Below are positions 58,361-64,000 of a DNA stretch of 64,000 nt, piece by piece; position 1 is the stretch's first letter; the number at the start of each line of letters is the position of its first letter. The DNA lies in the NCBI RefSeq assembly GCF_002632825.1, contig NZ_NJAJ01000023.1, positions 1-64,000 of the forward strand, written 5' to 3'. Source of the stretch: Xenorhabdus stockiae (GTDB lineage: Bacteria; Pseudomonadota; Gammaproteobacteria; Enterobacterales; Enterobacteriaceae). A program made the translations under genes and the position numbers. Below the pieces are notes generated by a model that ran no database searches, was not told the origin of the DNA, and saw only the letters and a program-made list of their open reading frames with translations.

Positions 58361-59359
58361 TTAGGCCATTTGTATGACTGTATCCACTAAGCGGTTAGAA
58401 AACCCCCACTCATTGTCATACCAACAGACAATTTTCAACATCCTACCATCAATAACTTTGGTAAGTTTTGCATCAAAAATAGAGGATGCAGGGTTATGAA
58501 TGATATCCGAAGATACGATCTCATCCTCTGTATATTCAAGAATTCCTTTCAACACTGTACTATTAGTCGCTTCTTTAACAATTTTATTTACCATTTCTTC
58601 GCTGACATCTCGTTCAAGCATGACAGTAAGATCAACCATTGAGCCAGTAATTACAGGTACACGAACTGAACCACCATCAAGTTTACCATTCAGCTCTGGA
58701 ATCACCATACCAATAGCTTTAGCCGCTCCTGTTGAAGTAGGTACAATATTTTGAGCTGCACAACGGGCTCTTCTCATATCTTTATGTGGTGCATCTTGTA
58801 AATTTTGATCTTGGGTATATGCATGAATGGTTGTCATAAAACCAGAAGCAATACCAAAATTCTCACTCAAAACTTTTGCTATAGGCGCTAAACAATTTGT
58901 TGTACAAGATGCATTCGATACAATGTGATGTTGTTTCTTGTCATAGTATTGGTGATTTACACCTTGGACTATTGTCAAATCAACATTACTCGCAGGAGCT
59001 GATATCAATACCTTTCTTGCACCACTATTAAGGTGTGCTATAGCTTTATGCCCATCATTGAAAACACCAGTTGATTCAAGAACAACATCGATATTATGTT
59101 TTTCCCATGGCAAATTTTCTGGGTTACGTTCTTGGTAAACGATAATCTCTTTATCACCAATCACAAGTTTGTTTCTATCAACACTTATATCCTTCGGGAA
59201 CACCCCCAAAGTTGTATCATATTTAAGCAAATGTGCTAATTGATCAATCGACCCCAAATCATTGACAGCAACAATGTTGATATCTTGCTGATTTTCTTCT
59301 AATGCACGAACAAAATTGCGCCCAATTCTACCAAACCCATTAATAGCTACGTTAATCAT
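58361..59359 (-). CDS. accessory type I glyceraldehyde-3-phosphate dehydrogenase
   Basis: This 332-residue GAPDH has its catalytic pair intact: Cys152 in VSNASCTTNCLAP and His179 in MTTIHAY. It also has the Rossmann motif INGFGRIGRNFVRAL and the S-loop region TSTGAAKAIGMVIPELNGKL. Compared from memory with enteric GapA, its diagnostic stretches (HLLKYDTTLG, GILEYTEDEIVSSDI, NRLVDTVIQ) look more like Gram-positive and actinobacterial enzymes. It is therefore unlikely to be the housekeeping copy. The start at 59359 has AAAGGG about eight bases upstream; the ATGs at 59365 and 59383 are less well spaced. It is divergent from the LeuA-like operon. Self-resistance to a GAPDH-targeting product is a plausible role, but inferred. 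Confidence 0.9.
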   Translation of the reverse strand: MINVAINGFGRIGRNFVRALEENQQDINIVAVNDLGSIDQLAHLLKYDTTLGVFPKDISVDRNKLVIGDKEIIVYQERNPENLPWEKHNIDVVLESTGVFNDGHKAIAHLNSGARKVLISAPASNVDLTIVQGVNHQYYDKKQHHIVSNASCTTNCLAPIAKVLSENFGIASGFMTTIHAYTQDQNLQDAPHKDMRRARCAAQNIVPTSTGAAKAIGMVIPELNGKLDGGSVRVPVITGSMVDLTVMLERDVSEEMVNKIVKEATNSTVLKGILEYTEDEIVSSDIIHNPASSIFDAKLTKVIDGRMLKIVCWYDNEWGFSNRLVDTVIQMA

Positions 59360-59390
59360 AATCATTACCCTTTGATGTATCACCTAAAAA

Positions 59391-59406
59391 CATACTATTA
59401 TGTATG
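59391..59406. promoter_or_regulatory. inverted repeat in the divergent GAPDH/LeuA-like promoter gap
   Basis: CATAC and GTATG are separated by six bases in the 232-base gap. The gap also has a CATGCATGCAGCATA patch at about 59540-59553. Either could be the operator for the nearby TetR protein. Evidence is symmetry and position only. Confidence 0.35.
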
Positions 59407-59591
59407 CATTAAAATAAAAAGCATTATTCAAATATAATGATAAAAAACGTTCAAACTGCGACCCAGAGACACATATACGTCACAAAATTAACAATTATGT
59501 GACCTTGATCATAAAATTATCTTATGCATTTCTATACCATGCATGCAGCATACCTACTGGTATTTATGTTTAATAATTAGGGAAATGGTAA

Positions 59592-60755
59592 ATGAATAAG
59601 GTATCGATATTAGATACAACTTTAAGGGATGGAGAACAGGCGCCAGAAAATGCCATGAATCCAGAACAAAAATTAAAAATCGCACTAAAGCTTGAAGAAC
59701 TCGGTGTAGATCATATTGAAACAGGATTTCCTGCATCATCGAATTTCGACTATCAAGCAACAAAGTTAATTAGCAAAGAAATTACTCAATCAGGAATTGC
59801 AACTTTTTCTCGCACTCTAATTAAAGATATCCAGTTGGCCTTAGATGCAGCAGGAACAGATAAAAACCATACCATTCAAATGGTTGCAACAGGAAGCGAT
59901 CTACATCTAAAAAACAAACGCAATATCACGAGAGCTCAATCCATTAATGAAGTGATCCAATCTGTTCAATTTGCAAAACAAAATAGTGACTGCCGAATTT
60001 CTGTTGGGATAGAAGATGCCAGCAGAGCCGATTTTCAGTTCATGGGTGAAATAGTTAAGGCTTCTGTCGATGCTGGCGCACAGCAGATCATCTTGGCCGA
60101 TACCACAGGCCATTCCAATCCTTATGAGTTTAAGGAGATTATCAAATTCATAAAGTCTCAGGCAGGACAAGGAATTAGTATTTCTACCCACTGTCATAAC
60201 GACTTAGGCTTGGCACTCGCGAATACGTTAGCCGGTATTGAAGGTGGTGCGGATGAAGTTCAAGTGACTCTAGGCGGGATTGGTGAACGTGCAGGAAATG
60301 CATCTTTAGAAATGGTTGCATCAAATTTGTATTTTAAAAGTCAACAGTACAATGCATATACAAATATCGATTTAAGCAAAATGTATTCTACTTATAAAAT
60401 ACTCTGTGAAGTGATTTCCATGCCAATCCCTAGAAATCAACCAATATTCGGTAAATATGCTTTTGGAACAGCAGCAGGTATTCACCAGCAAGGAATATTA
60501 TCCAATCCAGATACATATGAATTTGTAAAACCAAACATCTTTAACCGACAACGTGAATTTTTTGTTTCTCGTCATTCAGGAAAATCTATTATCAAATATC
60601 TTCTTCAACAGCAAGGTATTACTAGTAATGTTGAGTTAATCGAAGAATTATATGAAGTCTATATTAATAGTCGTTCTGAAAGTAATTGTTTAAGCATGAA
60701 CGAATTACAACAACAAATTAATAAACATATTTTACTAAATACCCAAGTTGCATAA
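59592..60755 (+). CDS. LeuA-like acyltransferase (2-isopropylmalate/homocitrate synthase family), no regulatory domain
   Basis: This 387-residue DRE-TIM enzyme condenses an acetyl-CoA-type donor with a 2-oxo acid. The metal/catalytic sites are ILDTTLRDGEQAP (Arg12, Asp13) and STHCHNDLGLALAN (His200, His202), then GGIGERAGNASLEM. The communication subdomain ends with VSRHSGKSIIKYLL. The C-terminal leucine-binding domain of LeuA (about 130 residues) is missing, as in homocitrate and phosphonomethylmalate synthases. The start follows AGGGA. It leads a tight operon with the next genes. It is unlikely to serve leucine synthesis, because no leuBCD genes are near. The real substrate is unknown. Confidence 0.85.
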   Translation: MNKVSILDTTLRDGEQAPENAMNPEQKLKIALKLEELGVDHIETGFPASSNFDYQATKLISKEITQSGIATFSRTLIKDIQLALDAAGTDKNHTIQMVATGSDLHLKNKRNITRAQSINEVIQSVQFAKQNSDCRISVGIEDASRADFQFMGEIVKASVDAGAQQIILADTTGHSNPYEFKEIIKFIKSQAGQGISISTHCHNDLGLALANTLAGIEGGADEVQVTLGGIGERAGNASLEMVASNLYFKSQQYNAYTNIDLSKMYSTYKILCEVISMPIPRNQPIFGKYAFGTAAGIHQQGILSNPDTYEFVKPNIFNRQREFFVSRHSGKSIIKYLLQQQGITSNVELIEELYEVYINSRSESNCLSMNELQQQINKHILLNTQVA

Positions 60756-60763
60756 GGTGCCAT

Positions 60764-61354
60764 ATGACAAAAAAAGCCATTCTGGTATTAGATGTTATTA
60801 ATGATTTAGTCCATCCAGAAGGCAACGTCGGTAAGGATGGGTTTTATAAACAAGCTTATCAACGTGGATTAATCAAAAATATAGATCAATTACTTAACTT
60901 TGCAAGAAAAAAAGAAATAACAATCATATATGTTGTAGTAGGTTTTAATGAAAACTATAATGAATGGTCTCCAAAATCAAAACTATTTAAGCATGTTAAA
61001 GAAAAAAAACAAATTATTTTAGGTGAATGGTCAACTCAAATTCATGAGGATATTCTTCCACAAGGAAGGGAAATAATCATTCAAAAGAATAGAATAGATC
61101 CATTCTTTAACACTAACTTAGATCTCATATTACGTACAAATAATATTGAAGAAATTGTGTTAACAGGAGTCTCTTCCGAATTTGTTGTATTGTCTACAGC
61201 ATTATCAGCTCATGATAGAGATTACAACATTGTTGTTCTAGAGGATTGTATATCATCATCAGATCTTCATAGTCATGAATGTGCCATACACATTATTAAT
61301 AAAATTGCCGATGTAATGTGTTCAACTGATTTTAAAACAAAAGTTAATATTTAA
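60764..61354 (+). CDS. isochorismatase-fold hydrolase lacking the catalytic Cys
   Basis: This 196-residue member of the isochorismatase/cysteine hydrolase superfamily has Asp10 (AILVLDVINDL) and Lys108 (IIIQKNRIDPFF) of the usual Asp-Lys-Cys triad. The Cys position in the GVxTxxCV motif is Val141 (LTGVSSEFVVLSTALSAHDR). True isochorismatases such as EntB and PhzD also lack this Cys and act by acid catalysis, so a vinyl-ether or non-amidase reaction is possible. Otherwise it may be inactive. It starts eight bases after the LeuA-like gene, with an AAGGTG ribosome site, and its stop is one base from the oxygenase gene. Confidence 0.82.
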   Translation: MTKKAILVLDVINDLVHPEGNVGKDGFYKQAYQRGLIKNIDQLLNFARKKEITIIYVVVGFNENYNEWSPKSKLFKHVKEKKQIILGEWSTQIHEDILPQGREIIIQKNRIDPFFNTNLDLILRTNNIEEIVLTGVSSEFVVLSTALSAHDRDYNIVVLEDCISSSDLHSHECAIHIINKIADVMCSTDFKTKVNI

Positions 61355-61355
61355 A

Positions 61356-62366
61356 ATGAAACCACTATATATATTTACTGAAAAAGAAAAACAACAAATA
61401 GAAAACATAATAAAAACCAATCCTTACAATCCATACACTCAATATTCTGAATTTAAAGATTATATTTCACATATTATAAGAAATCACCCATTGCCAGAGA
61501 ATCTAGTTGAGGTATGCAGAATAATTGTTGATGACCGTATTAAGAATGGCAATCATGTACACGTTCTTAAAAATTGCCCTATAGATCTAAAACTACCTAA
61601 CTTAGATTTAAATAACCCTGTACAACATAAGTATAAATCAAAATTAACATATATTGGTGAAGGATTTTTAGAGTTAATCTCTCAAATTCAGAAAACCCCT
61701 TTATTTTCTTATAAAAGCAGAAATAATGGTGACTATTTTACGGACCTAGTTTCATTCAATAAATTCAAAGGGAAAAAGACTGGATTTACCGATGGCGATT
61801 TAATTTATCATAGTGACCGTTCATATCACCCTGTCCGGGCAGACTATGTATCACTACTTGGTCTGCAAGTGACCGAATCAGAACTTATTTATACAACTTA
61901 TATGGATGTCAAAGAGTTAAAAAAATACTTAAGTAAAGAAGCCATTTCAATGCTTGAGAAAGAGATATTCCAAACTGATGTTGATGATCGATCAAAAGAA
62001 AATAACAGTAGTTGGCAAAGTTCAGCTACCCACGCAATTTTCTTAAAAGAAAATTTAATTCGCTATCAGGATACTTTTACTCGGCCAATTGATCAGGATA
62101 ACATTGATGCGATCAAAGCTATTCTTGAATTAAAACATGCAATGAGTAGAAGTGAGAAATTACGCCATATGATCAAAAAAGGTGATTTACTCATCTTTGG
62201 AAACCAAACTGGGATCCATAACCGTGAATGGATTGATGTAAAAAACCCAGAAGAAGGGCGAAAAAGATGGCTTTTAAAGACTTACAGTCTCGACAATGAA
62301 GAGAAAGTTCAACAGTATTCTAAATGGGCTACAAAACAAGATCCTTACTGTATTACAGATAATTAA
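61356..62366 (+). CDS. Fe(II)/2-oxoglutarate oxygenase, clavaminate-synthase-like
   Basis: This 336-residue protein has the TauD/clavaminate synthase-like pattern. The facial triad is His152 and Asp154 (DLIYHSDRSYHPVRADYVSL) and His288 (DLLIFGNQTGIHNREWID). The 2-oxoglutarate anchor is Arg302 or Arg304 (GRKRWLLKTYS). This pattern resembles amino acid hydroxylases such as AsnO and VioC used in natural-product pathways. No signal peptide is present. It is embedded in the operon with a one-base gap from the isochorismatase-like gene and 11 bases to the cupin gene. Substrate and product are unknown; hydroxylation, desaturation or cyclisation are all chemically possible. Confidence 0.85.
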   Translation: MKPLYIFTEKEKQQIENIIKTNPYNPYTQYSEFKDYISHIIRNHPLPENLVEVCRIIVDDRIKNGNHVHVLKNCPIDLKLPNLDLNNPVQHKYKSKLTYIGEGFLELISQIQKTPLFSYKSRNNGDYFTDLVSFNKFKGKKTGFTDGDLIYHSDRSYHPVRADYVSLLGLQVTESELIYTTYMDVKELKKYLSKEAISMLEKEIFQTDVDDRSKENNSSWQSSATHAIFLKENLIRYQDTFTRPIDQDNIDAIKAILELKHAMSRSEKLRHMIKKGDLLIFGNQTGIHNREWIDVKNPEEGRKRWLLKTYSLDNEEKVQQYSKWATKQDPYCITDN

Positions 62367-62377
62367 TCGAAAATAAA

Positions 62378-62779
62378 ATGGAAAATTTATTAAATTTTGA
62401 TACGGTAAAAAATTCTTTACCAAAACTATTAGTCGGTTCTTTAAGTGAAAACTTACATTCAGAAAATTTAAAATTCGAATCCATTAATAAAAGTGGTAGA
62501 GCAAGTGCTGAAGTACATTGGCTTTTTAAACCAGAAGAAGCAAATGGCTCAGCTGCTGCAATTATTCATTATTATGCAGGCGGTAGTGCACCGCCGCATT
62601 TACACACTGGATTTGAATTAATTTATATACTAGAAGGAGAAATGAAAACCTCCACTGGGATAGTTAAAAAAAATGATCTAGTATTACTTAAACCTGGTTC
62701 TATTCATGAGTCAAGTAGTGAAATAGGCTGTGTTGCTTTAATTATTTGGCAACAACCAGTAACAGTCATTAATGAATGA
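62378..62779 (+). CDS. cupin-domain protein (ChrR-like)
   Basis: This 133-residue single-domain cupin has motif 1 GGSAPPHLHTGFELIYILEG (residues ~68-87, His75, His77 and Glu81 as metal ligands). Motif 2 is LLKPGSIHESSSE with the late His (about 112). Such small cupins act as metal-dependent isomerases, dioxygenases or sensors, so the sequence does not give the reaction. It is the fourth gene of the operon, and its closeness to the oxygenase supports a role in the same pathway. Confidence 0.8.
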   Translation: MENLLNFDTVKNSLPKLLVGSLSENLHSENLKFESINKSGRASAEVHWLFKPEEANGSAAAIIHYYAGGSAPPHLHTGFELIYILEGEMKTSTGIVKKNDLVLLKPGSIHESSSEIGCVALIIWQQPVTVINE

Positions 62780-62867
62780 ACTAACATCTCAATTTGTATA
62801 TAAAGATAACTTAATAAAAGTAACATCTCTTATTAATTATATTTTTTAATCTACTTTGGTAATAGTA

Positions 62868-64000
62868 ATGAATAATAAAAGTAGTTACAGATGGTTTATC
62901 CTAATTGTTGGAGTGTTAGCGCAAGCAACATTTGCAATGGGTTTCGCAGGAATACCAGTAACAGGTATTTTGATGAGAGATGATTATCACTTCTCTCTTT
63001 TCAGTCTAGGAGTTGTTTTAGGTGCTATGGGGTTAGGAGTTGCTATCTCAGAAATATTTTGGGGAATGCTTACAGATAAACTTGGCGATAAAACAGTATT
63101 AATTCTTGGTTTATGGTTATCTGCAAGTGCTTTTACCTATATTTCATTCTTTTTGACACCAGAAAACAGTGAAACTGTTAATTATTTACATTTTAGTACC
63201 GCATTAATGGCTGCTGGTGCATTCGGTGGTAGCATTAACTCCTCTTCAGGACGTACCGTCATGTCTTGGTTTGATGATACTGAACGAGGTTTCGCAATGA
63301 GTATACGCCAAACCGCAATTCCTATAGGTGGAGCAATTGGAACAGGGTTATTACCCTGGATAGCCTATTCTTATGGTTTTCAAATCACATTTATTATTTT
63401 GGCTATCACTGGGCTTTCTGTAGGTATTTTTGTATTAATTTTCGTTAATTCTAAACATGCTGAAATAAGAAATATTCATCCTAAAAATTTCAACATAAAG
63501 TCACCTCTAAAAAAAATAGAAGTATGGAAAGTAACACTTGCCGCAGGTTTTCTTACTGTACCACAAATGGCTGTACTAACTTTTGGTGGTGTTTATATGA
63601 AGGATATTTTACATATAAACTTATCCCTTATAGCTTTCATTCTCATCGGTGTTCAGATCGGTGGTGGTGCATTACGAATTTGGTCAGGTTATTACACTGA
63701 TAAAAATAAGAATAGAATTTCATTAATAAAGCAACTTTCAGTTTTAGGTGGTATTTCTTCATTAATACTTTGCTTTTTCGTAGACAGTACTATTCTTGGA
63801 ATCATTTTACTTATTCTAACTGGGCTTTTTGGTCATGCATGGCATGGTATTGCCTATACAGAAACCGCTGTTAAAGCTGGTGTTGAACGTGCAGGAACAG
63901 CACTTGGTATGATTGGAACAACGGTGTTTATATCCTCATTTTTAACACCAATAATGATCTCCCGTATTTTAGATTACTATAACTGGACTATTGTTTGGGG
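62868..64000 (+). CDS. MFS transporter, truncated by the window end
   Basis: The ATG at 62868 opens a frame of 377 codons with no stop before the window ends. The protein is strongly hydrophobic with at least ten predicted membrane helices. It has the MFS loop 2-3 motif-like GMLTDKLGDKTVLILG (about residues 65-80) and a matching late loop SGYYTDKNKNR. It resembles the nitrate/oxalate/sugar-phosphate-type and drug-exporting MFS proteins. As the fifth gene, 88 bases after the cupin, it is the likely exporter of the pathway product, or an importer of its substrate. The C-terminus is outside the window. Confidence 0.85.
   Translation, partial: MNNKSSYRWFILIVGVLAQATFAMGFAGIPVTGILMRDDYHFSLFSLGVVLGAMGLGVAISEIFWGMLTDKLGDKTVLILGLWLSASAFTYISFFLTPENSETVNYLHFSTALMAAGAFGGSINSSSGRTVMSWFDDTERGFAMSIRQTAIPIGGAIGTGLLPWIAYSYGFQITFIILAITGLSVGIFVLIFVNSKHAEIRNIHPKNFNIKSPLKKIEVWKVTLAAGFLTVPQMAVLTFGGVYMKDILHINLSLIAFILIGVQIGGGALRIWSGYYTDKNKNRISLIKQLSVLGGISSLILCFFVDSTILGIILLILTGLFGHAWHGIAYTETAVKAGVERAGTALGMIGTTVFISSFLTPIMISRILDYYNWTIVW

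Noticed and set aside
1..64000. CRISPR arrays
   Set aside because: No regularly spaced direct repeats were seen; repeats found are ERIC-like or simple hairpins.

Overview
The window looks like a chromosomal segment of an entomopathogenic member of the Morganellaceae (Xenorhabdus or Photorhabdus; genus not decided). The core gene order matches enteric bacteria (lysS-prfB-recJ-dsbC-xerD, gcvTHP-ubiI-ubiH-pepP-ygfB-zapA-ssrS-fau-serA-rpiA-argP, acnB-lpd-aceF-aceE-pdhR-ampE-ampD, ppdD-hofB-hofC, coaE-zapD-yacG-mutT). ERIC-like intergenic repeats, a decayed P4-like element and an Ast-like secreted glycosidase add to this picture. The genus is inferred from recall of gene order and repeat type, not from a database search.

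Layout. Bases 1 to about 5,850 are the integrase-proximal part of a P4-like integrated element at the 3' end of a tRNA-Gly(CCC) gene (6018-6091). Its primase has an internal deletion and frameshift, its integrase carries an in-frame TGA, and an AT-rich cargo gene of unknown function (3764-4489) shows frameshift decay at its 3' end. A small ribbon-helix-helix gene has three copies of a 9-bp operator-like word at its promoter. Bases 6,260-32,930 are housekeeping: lysyl-tRNA synthetase, RF2 with its programmed +1 frameshift, recombination and oxidative folding genes, SdhE and YgfZ, the glycine cleavage operon with an intrinsic terminator before gcvP, ubiquinone hydroxylases, ZapA, 6S RNA, serine synthesis and the ArgP/ArgO pair.

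Bases 33,280-35,170 hold a secreted clan GH-D-like glycosidase inserted between argO and mscS. At about 36.2 kb the order jumps from the mscS neighbourhood (65 min in E. coli) to yacL-acnB-pdh (about 2.7 min). The pdh operon is complete. A perfect PdhR box lies upstream of pdhR, and the place where aroP sits in E. coli is empty except for ERIC-like repeats and an orphan plus-strand terminator. nadC and guaC are likewise missing from their E. coli positions around the ppdD-hofB-hofC pilus genes.

From about 55.6 kb to the end is an accessory region that replaces secA beside mutT: an ABC-F ATPase, a TetR regulator, a second-type GAPDH transcribed leftward, and a rightward run of five close-set AT-rich genes. 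These encode a LeuA-like acyltransferase without the regulatory domain, an isochorismatase-fold protein lacking the family's catalytic Cys, a clavaminate-synthase-like Fe(II)/2-oxoglutarate oxygenase, a cupin, and an MFS exporter cut by the window end. I read this as an undescribed small-molecule pathway in which the extra GAPDH could give self-resistance. That reading is inference and the strongest lead in the window.
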